Shown: piece by piece, positions 36,527-44,640 of the stretch | Position numbering within the stretch: the first letter of the stretch is position 1 | Layout of the letters: every line of letters starts with the position of its first letter | Notes under the pieces: model-generated | The model's input: the letters and a program-made list of their open reading frames with translations, nothing else | The model's database searches: none | Told to the model about the DNA's origin: nothing | From: Luteibacter sp. 9135 | GTDB lineage: Bacteria; Pseudomonadota; Gammaproteobacteria; Xanthomonadales; Rhodanobacteraceae | NCBI RefSeq assembly: GCF_000745005.1 | Contig: NZ_JQNB01000001.1 | Location: forward strand, 3,589,501 to 3,653,500 | Reading direction: 5' to 3' | Length of the DNA: 64,000 nucleotides | Made by a program: the position numbers and the translations under genes

Positions 36527-39280
36527 ATGCGTTTAATCCCCTCCTCTGTGGCACGCGCCCACTCGTGCCGCCTGCCGCTCAGCGCGCTCGCCCTCGCCGT
36601 GCTCCTGACCTGCACGAGCGCTTCCGCCCAGGATGCCGCCCTCCTCCAGGGCCGGATGGCGTTCAAGACCCAAGCATCGTCAATGCATCCGTTCGCCAAG
36701 GCCACCAGGCAGGCGAAGGTGCCGCAAGACCCCTGGCAGGCACCGGAAGGCACGTCCATCTACCGCATGACGGACGCGGAAGAGCAGCAGGCCAACCAGC
36801 TCGCCCGCAGCATGGTGGCAAACCTCAGCTTTGCCCAGAAAGTGGCCTACCTCGGCAGCGACCATTTCGGCGCCCAACCCCAATTCAACCTCCCGGCCCT
36901 TACGACGGCGGAAGGTACCGACGCCGTCGCCGCGACAGCGACACCCTCCATCGTGTACCCGTCGGCCGCCTCGCTCGCCGCGACCTGGGATCCCGCCATG
37001 GCGGCCGAACGCGGACGGCAGCTCGCGCTCGACGCGAAGATGGGCGGCGTCCAGCTGGTCAACGGCCCGGGGCTCAATATGTATCGCACGCCCTACGGTG
37101 GGCGCGAGGCCGAATACCTCAGCGGCGAAGACCCGATCCTGGGCGCGGTGCTGGGCACGTCCTACGTACAAGGCCAGCAATCGGCGGGCGTCATGGCGGA
37201 ACTGAAACACATCGTCGCCAACGACCAGGAATCCAACCGCACCAATATCAACGAGACGATCGACGAGCGTACGTTGCACGAGATGTACCTGTTGCCGTTC
37301 GAAGCCGTGGTCAAGCTTGCGCGACCCAGCGCCATCATGTGCGGCTTCACGTCGGTCAACGGCATCTACAGCTGCGAAAACGGCGTCATCGATCACGACC
37401 TCATCGTCGGTAAATGGGGTTTCGACGGCTTCCTGCAGTCCGACTGGGGCGCCATCCACGACGTGGGCAAGGCCATGAAGGCGGGCATCGCCATCGACTC
37501 GTCAGGCGGCGCCGCCTACACGGAGAGCGCCATCCGTGCGGCGATCGACGCCGGCACCCTTACCGAAGCGGACCTCGACCAGCGAGTGACCGAGGTCATC
37601 CGCCAGCTGCTCTATTACAAGATGGGCCCGAACGTCGGCTCTCCCGCCACACGCACCGTGGCACCCCGCCCGGAGGGCGAAGCGCTTGCCACGCAGGCGG
37701 CGGCAGACGGCATGGTGCTCCTGAAGAACAGGCAGGGGAACTTGCCCCTTGGCACCACCGTTCGATCCGTCGCCGTGCTCGGCAGCTTTGTCGATGGCCC
37801 TCCGGCCCGCCCCGTCGGCAGCGGCTGGGCGCCGTATGCGCATTACGTTTCCGAGTTGGCCGGTCTCAAGGCGGCGCTTCCCGCGGGCACGAAGATCGAT
37901 TACATCACGACGAACTCCCTCGATCCGGCGACCGCCGCACTGGACGAGCCGTGGCAGAGTTATTACTTCGCCACGCCCAACTGGCAGGGCAGCCCCGAAG
38001 TCATGCGCACGGATAGCCATATCGACTTCGACTGGGCGGCAAGCGACGAACCGGCGTGTGCCACGGGCACCGGCAGCTGCGGCTCGGCGGTATGGACAAA
38101 CCACCTGACACCGACGGTCACCAGCGACTACGTGTTCAAGGTCCATGGCAATGGCCAGATGCAGGTGGTGATCGACGGCAAGCTGGTGGTGCGCACCAGC
38201 AGCACGCTGGCCACGGGCTCGGGCGCCATCGGCTTCCCGGTGCCCGCCTCGGCCAAGGTGCGACTGGAAGCCGGCCATCGCTACGACATTACCGTCACAT
38301 ACACCAATGAGCCGACCTGGGTCTCGTTCCTGGGCGGCATCAAGGGCGCGCACTTCTCGTTTGCGTCGTTGACCCCCGATGCTTCGCTGAAGGATTACGA
38401 CGCCGTCATCGTGTCGGCAGGTCTAGGCAGCGAGTATGAGGGCGAAGGTATCGATCATGAATTCGCGCTGCCGGACTTCCAGAGCGATCTCATCGCCAAC
38501 GTCGCCGACGTGAACGCGAAAACCACCGCGGTCATCTATTCCAGCTCCGCCGTGGACCTCCGGCCGTTCAAGTCGAAGGTGGCCTCCCTGCTCTTTGCGT
38601 GGTATCCGGGCCAGAACGGCGGCACGGCGCTCGCCGATATCCTGCTGGGCACCATCAATCCGTCCGGCAAGCTGCCCTTGACGATCGACAAGGGCGTGGC
38701 CGACAACATCGCCGCCGAGAACTTTCCCATGCCCATCAACCACCACGAGGTGGCGGGCACCTATGAACTCGGGTATGACGAAGGCCCCTACTTCGGCTAC
38801 CGCGGCTACGACCGGATCGGTGTCGAACCGTCGTATCCGTTCGGCTTCGGCCTGTCGTATACCACCTTCAAGTACGGCAACCTGAGCGTTTCCGACGGTT
38901 ACGTCGACGGGCAGCCTTCCGTCGATGTGGCCTTCGATGTAACGAACACCGGCAAGGTGGACGGCGCCGAGGCTGCGCAAGTGTACGTAGGCGCCACGAA
39001 TCCTTCCGTGGATCGGCCGGTGCGCGAACTGAAGGGTTTCGACAAGAAGGTGATCAAGGCGGGTGCCACGCAGCATTACGTGGTTCATCTTCCGCAGCGT
39101 GCCTTTGCGTATTACGTGAGCCGGAATGCGCGGTGGAGGGTGGATGCGGGGCGTTACGACATCACCGTCGGGGCTTCGTCGGCTGACCTGACGTTGCACG
39201 CGAGTTACAACTTCCCGAAACCGGTAGTGCTTACGGAACGGGATAGCTTGCCTATCTTTGATCCGGGGTTTGCGAACTAA
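36527..39280 (+). CDS. Secreted beta-glucosidase-like enzyme, GH3
   Basis: A 917-residue exported glycoside hydrolase family 3 enzyme. The signal peptide is PLSALALAVLLTCTSASA. The barrel domain ends with DGFLQSDWGAIHD, in which Asp306 is the GH3 nucleophile; KHIVANDQESNR is the family KH motif region. The second domain contains an inserted PA14-like beta domain (about 480-610, SDYVFKVHGNGQMQVVIDGK), which often shapes oligosaccharide specificity. A C-terminal fibronectin-III-like domain starts near VAFDVTNTGKVDGAEAAQVY. The ATG at 36527 is the first with a signal peptide. Probably a beta-1,2/1,3/1,4-glucosidase or xylosidase working downstream of the glucanases here. Confidence 0.9.
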   Translation: MRLIPSSVARAHSCRLPLSALALAVLLTCTSASAQDAALLQGRMAFKTQASSMHPFAKATRQAKVPQDPWQAPEGTSIYRMTDAEEQQANQLARSMVANLSFAQKVAYLGSDHFGAQPQFNLPALTTAEGTDAVAATATPSIVYPSAASLAATWDPAMAAERGRQLALDAKMGGVQLVNGPGLNMYRTPYGGREAEYLSGEDPILGAVLGTSYVQGQQSAGVMAELKHIVANDQESNRTNINETIDERTLHEMYLLPFEAVVKLARPSAIMCGFTSVNGIYSCENGVIDHDLIVGKWGFDGFLQSDWGAIHDVGKAMKAGIAIDSSGGAAYTESAIRAAIDAGTLTEADLDQRVTEVIRQLLYYKMGPNVGSPATRTVAPRPEGEALATQAAADGMVLLKNRQGNLPLGTTVRSVAVLGSFVDGPPARPVGSGWAPYAHYVSELAGLKAALPAGTKIDYITTNSLDPATAALDEPWQSYYFATPNWQGSPEVMRTDSHIDFDWAASDEPACATGTGSCGSAVWTNHLTPTVTSDYVFKVHGNGQMQVVIDGKLVVRTSSTLATGSGAIGFPVPASAKVRLEAGHRYDITVTYTNEPTWVSFLGGIKGAHFSFASLTPDASLKDYDAVIVSAGLGSEYEGEGIDHEFALPDFQSDLIANVADVNAKTTAVIYSSSAVDLRPFKSKVASLLFAWYPGQNGGTALADILLGTINPSGKLPLTIDKGVADNIAAENFPMPINHHEVAGTYELGYDEGPYFGYRGYDRIGVEPSYPFGFGLSYTTFKYGNLSVSDGYVDGQPSVDVAFDVTNTGKVDGAEAAQVYVGATNPSVDRPVRELKGFDKKVIKAGATQHYVVHLPQRAFAYYVSRNARWRVDAGRYDITVGASSADLTLHASYNFPKPVVLTERDSLPIFDPGFAN

Positions 39281-39309
39281 GACGCCCCCTCGATAGGGAC
39301 TGCTTGGAG

Positions 39310-39339
39310 CAACGCCCGCACATGCGGGCGTTGTCTTTT
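39310..39339 (+). terminator. Intrinsic terminator of the GH3 gene
   Basis: A perfect ten-base-pair stem (CAACGCCCGC/GCGGGCGTTG) with loop ACAT, followed by TCTTTT, 30 bases after the GH3 stop codon. Confidence 0.85.
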
Positions 39340-39370
39340 CATCGGGAGGCAGATGCCTTCACTCCATTGA

Positions 39371-39676
39371 TCACTCGTCTCCGGCCTGTCGAAAAAGCAA
39401 GGTCTCAAACAATTGCAGCCATGCGGACATGCCGACATGGGCTGCATCGCACCAGTCACGAATCTGCAAGGCATCCAATCGGATCGCACCGGTTTCGACC
39501 GCCGATATGAAGGATTGATTGCGCCCGAGCAGGCTACCGAATTCGTGCTGTGACAGGCCGGTTGCCAGGCGAATTTGCCGAAAACTCGCACTCAGTGCCT
39601 TGTTTTCCGGACGGTATAGCGATTTCTGTGCCCTCCGGGCGCGGGGCAGCGTTGTTTGTAGGTGCTTCACGCCCAT
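39371..39676 (-). CDS. XRE-family HTH regulator
   Basis: A 101-residue protein with a Cro/CI-type helix-turn-helix: IRLATGLSQHEFGSLLGRNQ, then SFISAVETGAIRLDALQIRDW. The C-terminal tail (SAWLQLFETLLFRQAGDE) is family-variable. I start at the ATG at 39676, which lies 20 bases after the preceding stop; an in-frame start at 39733 would overlap that gene by 38 bases. It appears to form a two-gene unit with the upstream 108-residue protein. AT content is higher than that of the flanking GH genes, suggesting transfer. Confidence 0.75.
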   Translation of the reverse strand: MGVKHLQTTLPRARRAQKSLYRPENKALSASFRQIRLATGLSQHEFGSLLGRNQSFISAVETGAIRLDALQIRDWCDAAHVGMSAWLQLFETLLFRQAGDE

Positions 39677-39695
39677 CAGGCTGTTCTTCCGCCTG

Positions 39696-40022
39696 TCAGC
39701 TCTTACGATTGGCGCACTGCAGCGATTGGCCACAGCATTGCAAGATACGGATAAGTTCGTCAGCCTCCGCTCGGGTCATGCCGACGGCCTCGACCGTCAC
39801 CCGAATCGGCCGTGAGGCAGGCAGAACCGTCGCGACCATTCGCCCGCGAGCGGCGAGCGTTGCGCTCACCATGGTCCCGACACCTAGACGCTCGACTTCC
39901 TGCGTCTCTACCAGTGCGAAGGCGTGTGCATACCGGAGGACAGCGACCCCAAGGTTCCGGTCACTCCAGCTCACTTCCAGCACGGTAGGGTTTGGCCTGG
40001 CAAGAATTCGATACGGCTCCAT
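39696..40022 (-). CDS. Hypothetical protein upstream of XRE gene
   Basis: A 108-residue cytoplasmic protein starting MEPYRILARPNPTVLEVSW, predominantly beta in pattern up to GRMVATVLPASRPIRVTV, then a helix (TRAEADELIRILQ) and a Cys-containing tail. I do not recognise the family. The ATG at 40022 is preceded by GAGGGGG; an earlier ATG 13 codons upstream is possible. It ends 19 bases before the XRE start, so the two are likely coexpressed. A toxin-antitoxin-like or self-regulated pair is possible but not shown. Confidence 0.55.
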   Translation of the reverse strand: MEPYRILARPNPTVLEVSWSDRNLGVAVLRYAHAFALVETQEVERLGVGTMVSATLAARGRMVATVLPASRPIRVTVEAVGMTRAEADELIRILQCCGQSLQCANRKS

Positions 40023-40259
40023 GCACTCGTCCCCCTCGTTTCTTCCATGGCCGTTTCGCAACGATTCTTTACTCGCCCCTCGGCGATATTCAATCTTTCA
40101 ATTTTTGGCGGTACAGACGCCAGGGAACGTGGGCGCCGTGGGTCGGTCGCACCACGGGCAGGGGATGGGCTCGACGGAACCTGATCAGGTTATCGAGTCT
40201 TTCCATACATACTTTCAAGGTGAGGCCGGGACGTGGCCTTGCCGATAGAACCGATTTGA

Positions 40260-40862
40260 CTATTCGTCCCTTGCCATCCATGGAGCCAGGACATGGTCAC
40301 CGTCCAGCCATCCACGAGGACGATTGGCAGCCCACTCAATTTCGCGAGCCTGGGCGTCCGATAGACTACCCCCAGCCAATGCGTTGATGACGGCTTCTCG
40401 CGGCAGGCTCAAGAATCCTGGCTTTTGGAAAAGCAGCTGAAGATCTCTATCGCCCAGCTCATTGAGAATGGACATGAAGTTACGAAGGCGGTTGGTTTGA
40501 ATCCGATCTTGCCACTCGTCAAGATCACGCGCCGGGGTGTGGGCCTCACTACCCTTTGCGTCATGGCCCCGTTGAAGGCCTCCGGTTTGAAGCCCACCCG
40601 ACATGAATCGCAAGAAATCAGGCCAATTGCCCGTACCGTGATGTGCCTTCGCTTGTTGAACGATCGTTCTGCCGAGCTGCGTAGGTATCCATACACCATA
40701 GCCATAGCCGGCAACCAGCCCCTTTCTCGATAAGCTTTCGAAGACCTTATCAGCGACGCCGATATCCGACGACTCGCCGAACCCACACAGCGAAGCCAGC
40801 ACATGCGCTTCTTGTCCAGGTAACGATTCGAAGTCGAGCGGATACATACGTGATCGCTTCAT
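40260..40862 (-). CDS. Hypothetical protein, winged-helix-like N-terminus
   Basis: A 200-residue cytoplasmic protein. Residues about 18-70 (AHVLASLCGFG, VADKVFESLSRKGLVAGYGY, VWIPTQLGRTIVQQA) read like a winged-helix domain. The rest (LRNFMSILNELGDRDLQLLF, GFLSLPREAVINALAGGSLS) is helical and of unknown function, ending with a conserved-looking WAANRPRGWLDGDHVLAPWM. No family is recognised. It has the same orientation as the XRE pair, 240 bases upstream of it. Confidence 0.55.
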   Translation of the reverse strand: MKRSRMYPLDFESLPGQEAHVLASLCGFGESSDIGVADKVFESLSRKGLVAGYGYGVWIPTQLGRTIVQQAKAHHGTGNWPDFLRFMSGGLQTGGLQRGHDAKGSEAHTPARDLDEWQDRIQTNRLRNFMSILNELGDRDLQLLFQKPGFLSLPREAVINALAGGSLSDAQAREIEWAANRPRGWLDGDHVLAPWMARDE

Positions 40863-40971
40863 GGAAAGGTGCCCACGTGGAAGCGTCTCGACGGACTGTT
40901 CTTGAATGCGCAGTCCAAAGCATCCTTTCAGCTGCTTCTACGTGGCCGGAGCATAGCCAAACTACCGCCGT

Positions 40972-40998
40972 GCTACCTCACGCAAGGCGTGAGGTAGC
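40972..40998. repeat. 12-bp perfect inverted repeat upstream of GH30 gene
   Basis: GCTACCTCACGC, loop AAG, GCGTGAGGTAGC. It lies in the 314-base gap between the divergent 40862 and 41177 genes, about 180 bases before the GH30 start. No T-run follows on the plus strand. It could be an operator, a terminator for antisense transcripts, or a mobile hairpin. The rest of the gap shows nothing else definite. Confidence 0.7.
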
Positions 40999-41176
40999 GA
41001 AATATTGCGAAATCACGCGTTGACGCTTGTGCACGGCCAGCAACGTTTGCAAGAACACGATCCATCTGAGTCACGCGTCGCACAATGCGTGAAACGCGGT
41101 TGTACACGTCATGGCGACCGTGTAGCTTCACGCCGAACCCTATTTTTAAGCGTGCAACACGCCAACGGAGATGAAT

Positions 41177-42397
41177 ATGACGCTACCCAAACTGGCGGGT
41201 ACGCTAGCGGCCATAGCCGCTGCCATGCTTTCCATCGCACCCGTCCGGGCCCAGAACGTCACCATCGAACCGAGCCAGACCTACCAGACCATCGACGGGT
41301 TCGGCGGCATGAACGGGGCGGGATGGATATCGGATCTCAGTCCGGCGCAGGTCGACCTGGCTTACGGCAGCGGTGCTGGCCAGATTGGGCTGTCGATCAT
41401 GCGCATGCGTATCGCCCCATCCAACGCTGACTGGAACCAGCAGGTGCCGTCCGCCGTGCGCGCTCACGCGCTTGGCGCGAAGCTTCTGGCGACGCCCTGG
41501 TCCCCACCGGCTTATATGAAGTCGAACAACAGTCTCGGGAACGGGGGCAAGCTGCTGAAGCAGTACTACGCGGCTTATACCAAGCACTTGTTGGATTTTT
41601 CGAACTACATGTCCACCCAGGGAGCACCGCTTTACGCCATCTCCCTGCAGAACGAGCCGGACTGGCATCCCGATTATGAATCAGCCGACTGGAACGGCGA
41701 TGACTTCGTCAACTTCCTCAATGATCAGGGTTCCAACTTCAGCAAACTGAAGCTGGTGGCTGGTGAATCGTTGGGTTTCAACACCACGATCACCGACCCG
41801 CTGCTCAACAGCGCGACGGCGGGTCGCTATGTTTCCATCATTGGCGGGCATTTGTATGGCACGCATCCGAAGGAGTATCCGCTTGCGCGAAGCAAGGGAA
41901 AACAGCTCTGGATGACCGAGCATTACGTCGATAATATCGACGGTAACGCCTGGCCGGACGCGCTGGATGTGGCCACCGAGTTACACGAAAGCATGCTGTC
42001 CAATTACAGCGGTTATATCTGGTGGTACATACGGCGAAGCTACGGTTTGATCGGTGAGAATGGCATGGTCAGCAAGCGCGGCTATGTGATGGCCCAGTAC
42101 GCTCGCTTCGTTCGTCCCGGTGCCGTACGCATTGGTGCTACCGCTCAACCCTATGCCGACATCGTTACCAGCGCTTACAAGTCGGCGGATGGGAAGATCG
42201 TGTTGATCGCGGTAAACACGGGAACGCATCAGCGCCAGTTGAAGGTCGACGTTAAAGACGACAGGAGTGGTGATTTCGTCAAGTATTCGACGTCGTCGAG
42301 CGTCAACGTGGGGTATGGTGGCAAGTACGTTCTGAGTGGCGGGCAGGCTTCGTTTTATGTCGAACCGCAGAGTGTTACGACGTTTGTACAGAACTGA
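41177..42397 (+). CDS. xynC: Secreted glucuronoxylanase, GH30 (XynC-like)
   Basis: A 406-residue secreted GH30 subfamily 8 xylanase, the type that cuts xylan next to methylglucuronic-acid branches. A signal peptide ends AAMLSIAPVRA. The barrel starts with YQTIDGFGGMNGAGW; acid/base Glu160 lies in SLQNEPDWHPDY and nucleophile Glu248 in LWMTEHYVDN. The side beta domain ends QASFYVEPQSVTTFVQN. The second ATG (41177) is chosen because GGAG lies six bases before it; the ATG at 41171 directly abuts GGAG. It complements the GH10 xylanase at the left edge. Confidence 0.9.
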   Translation: MTLPKLAGTLAAIAAAMLSIAPVRAQNVTIEPSQTYQTIDGFGGMNGAGWISDLSPAQVDLAYGSGAGQIGLSIMRMRIAPSNADWNQQVPSAVRAHALGAKLLATPWSPPAYMKSNNSLGNGGKLLKQYYAAYTKHLLDFSNYMSTQGAPLYAISLQNEPDWHPDYESADWNGDDFVNFLNDQGSNFSKLKLVAGESLGFNTTITDPLLNSATAGRYVSIIGGHLYGTHPKEYPLARSKGKQLWMTEHYVDNIDGNAWPDALDVATELHESMLSNYSGYIWWYIRRSYGLIGENGMVSKRGYVMAQYARFVRPGAVRIGATAQPYADIVTSAYKSADGKIVLIAVNTGTHQRQLKVDVKDDRSGDFVKYSTSSSVNVGYGGKYVLSGGQASFYVEPQSVTTFVQN

Positions 42398-42419
42398 GAA
42401 GCCGAAAGGCCACCCAGAC

Positions 42420-43283
42420 ATGTCAAGCGAAGAAACCTTGGGGGCGGCGCTCCATGCACTTGCCCTTGGTCGCCGCACCGAAGCTTCCACATTGCTCAAA
42501 GACGCGCACGGGCTGCACATGGCCCGTGCCCTGCTGGCTCTCCTGGATTCCGATACGCCGCAAGGCGCGTACGACCACGCCGAGGCATTTGAGGCATTTA
42601 TTCGAAGCGGCGGCAATGTTGCGCTGTACAAAACTGTGAGTTGCTTCCTCGCCCGGGCCTACGATCACCACGGCCCCGTCTCGCTCCTGGATATCGGGGT
42701 CGGCGACGGGTTGGCACTCACCCCTGCCCTCGCACAGGCACGCAACACGCCGAAAATCGTTGATGTCGTAGAACCCAATGCCGAGCTACTTCGCAGTCTT
42801 TCCAAACGCGTTGAGCTGCACGGGACGCATGCGGTGAACTTTGAAGCATTCGCGGAAGACCTGTCAGACGATGACCGGTGGGACATGGCGCAGTCCACGT
42901 TTGCCCTGCAGTCGGTTTCACCGGACGTCCGCAAAGACGCGCTGCGGCGTCTGGCGACCCACGTCGACGTGTTGGTGGTTGTCGAGTTCGACCTTCCCGT
43001 GCATGAGGCACGGAGTGAAGAACTCTACCGATCACTGGCGCACCGCTACGAACAGGCCGCCCAGGAATGCGGAGACGACGCCGCCCTTGTAGCCGCCGGT
43101 TTTCTCGGGCCGATGCTCTTGGGGCAGCTCAGTGCCACTACACCATCGAACTGGGAGCAAACAGCAGGCGCCTGGGTAGACGAGCTGACATCGTGTGGCT
43201 TTACGGACATTGTCGTCGAGCATATCCATGACTACAGCTGGGCGCCGGCGGTGGGCATCACGGCGCGGTCCGGCCACGCTTAG
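42420..43283 (+). CDS. Class I SAM-dependent methyltransferase
   Basis: A 287-residue protein with a Rossmann-type methyltransferase core: SLLDIGVGDGLALTPAL (motif I), VDVVEPNAELLRSL (motif II), WDMAQSTFALQSV and VLVVVEFDLP. The N-terminal 70 residues form a helical cap (TLGAALHALALGRRTEASTL). The substrate is unknown. It begins 23 bases after the GH30 stop but is unlikely to share its function. An in-frame upstream start falls within the GH30 gene and is rejected. Confidence 0.8.
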   Translation: MSSEETLGAALHALALGRRTEASTLLKDAHGLHMARALLALLDSDTPQGAYDHAEAFEAFIRSGGNVALYKTVSCFLARAYDHHGPVSLLDIGVGDGLALTPALAQARNTPKIVDVVEPNAELLRSLSKRVELHGTHAVNFEAFAEDLSDDDRWDMAQSTFALQSVSPDVRKDALRRLATHVDVLVVVEFDLPVHEARSEELYRSLAHRYEQAAQECGDDAALVAAGFLGPMLLGQLSATTPSNWEQTAGAWVDELTSCGFTDIVVEHIHDYSWAPAVGITARSGHA

Positions 43284-43490
43284 GCCTCTCTCCCTTCGAC
43301 GGCCGACGCTACGACACCGGCCAACGCGACGTTCGTCAGCAAGTGATCGATCGATAAACGTCAGTGTCCCGAGGAACTGGAGAAAACCAACGCGGCTTGT
43401 TGCCACGAAGACGGAAGCAGCCCGGTTCACAGCAAGGGTATCCGGCCAATGATACCGTCTGCAGCATGCGAACCATCGAAGGATTTGGTC

Positions 43491-43901
43491 ATGACTGCCC
43501 CGCTTTCCGAGCTATATACCGACTACCTCGCCTGCCTCAATACGCAGGATTGGGACAACCTAGCTCAATTCGTGGCCCCTGACGTCGTTCACAACGGCCG
43601 CCCCTTGGGATTGGCTGGCTATAGACGGATGCTGGAGGAGAATTTCAGGGACATTCCCGACCTGCAATTCGTGTCCGAATTGCGCGTCGCCGAGCCTCCC
43701 ATGCTGGCAGCCCGACTGGCATTTGACTGCACGCCCATCGGCGACTTTCTTGGCCTACCCATCCATGGGAAGCGCGTTGCCTTCGCGGAGAACGTCATCT
43801 ACGCCTTCGAGAACGGAAGGATCCGTGAGGTCTGGTCCGTCATTGACAAGGACGCCATTGAGGCTCAGCTACATGCGGATATAAGGAATCCAGGCCACTA
43901 A
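43491..43901 (+). CDS. SnoaL-like polyketide-cyclase-fold protein
   Basis: A 136-residue protein of the SnoaL/NTF2-like fold: LYTDYLACLNTQDWDNLAQF, then FVAPDVVHNGRPLGLAGYRR, and the strands VAFAENVIYAFENGRIREVW. These small cone-shaped proteins are ester cyclases, isomerases or of unknown role. The ATG at 43491 has AAGGA eight bases upstream. It terminates just where a decayed helicase-type gene fragment begins on the other strand. Confidence 0.8.
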   Translation: MTAPLSELYTDYLACLNTQDWDNLAQFVAPDVVHNGRPLGLAGYRRMLEENFRDIPDLQFVSELRVAEPPMLAARLAFDCTPIGDFLGLPIHGKRVAFAENVIYAFENGRIREVWSVIDKDAIEAQLHADIRNPGH

Positions 43902-43904
43902 ATA

Positions 43905-44420
43905 ACAGGCGGTGCCGTCGTCCATCGGTACACCGGGCAGGGTGAGCCACACACCATCCTGCAACACGTAGTTCTGGCGTACCGCCACATCAATGGTTTA
44001 TTCCACCGCTTCCTGAATGCGGCTGCCAGCGCGCTTGGCACCCCATGCGTCGCGGATGCGAGAAATGATCTCATCGGTGTGCACGGGTCCCTCGATGCCC
44101 ACGACATCCACTGCGAGTTGCGTGCGGATGCCGGTCGGGGTCTCGTGGATTTCCTCGGTCCGGTGCGTTGGCCGTGCGGATTCGCTTCCACGTAACTGTC
44201 AAAAGCGAAGTCACCCTCTTCCGCCCTCGCCTCACGTTCGATGGCGGAGGCCGCGTCTGCCTGCTCCCTTGATAGGACCTCTTCGGCGACACGTTCGTCG
44301 AACGCGGCGCGTGCCGCATCGATCTGTCGGCAGACCCGACGTTCCGAAAACCTCTTGACCGCCCGGTGTGGACCGAGCCGGCCGCATGGCGGACGGATGT
44401 GTCCGCTGGCCTGGAGCACG
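43905..44420 (-). pseudogene. Decayed 3' end of a DUF3320-type helicase gene
   Basis: Conceptual minus-strand translation across two frames gives EEGDFAFDSYVEANPH, then a frameshift near 44160-44170, then EEIHETPTGIRTQLAVDVVG and IEGPVHTDEIISRIRDAWGA. KRAGSRIQEAVE follows and ends in a TAA, after which IDVAVRQNYVLQDGVWLTLP continues in the same frame. This is the DUF3320 signature found at the C-terminus of large DUF4011/superfamily-1 helicase-nuclease proteins often encoded in defence islands. The remnant has at least one frameshift and one stop and is cut off at both ends. Recognition rests on the motif pattern recalled for the family. Confidence 0.6.
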
Positions 44421-44640
44421 ACAGATCCGCAAGGCACTTTTCACGGGTTAAGGCCACGCCATGCGCATGCCCATGATGCCGCGGCCCCGCTTGACTACCC
44501 AACTTGCCCAATGTCCACGAATTGACACATCGGGCCGTCATAGTTCGCGCCGCGGCCCCTCGTCCGAGCGGCCGCCGCCCGTCCATCACTTGTTTCAGGC
44601 CGATCGCACCGGTCGTTTAGACATACCAAAGGCCTCACGC

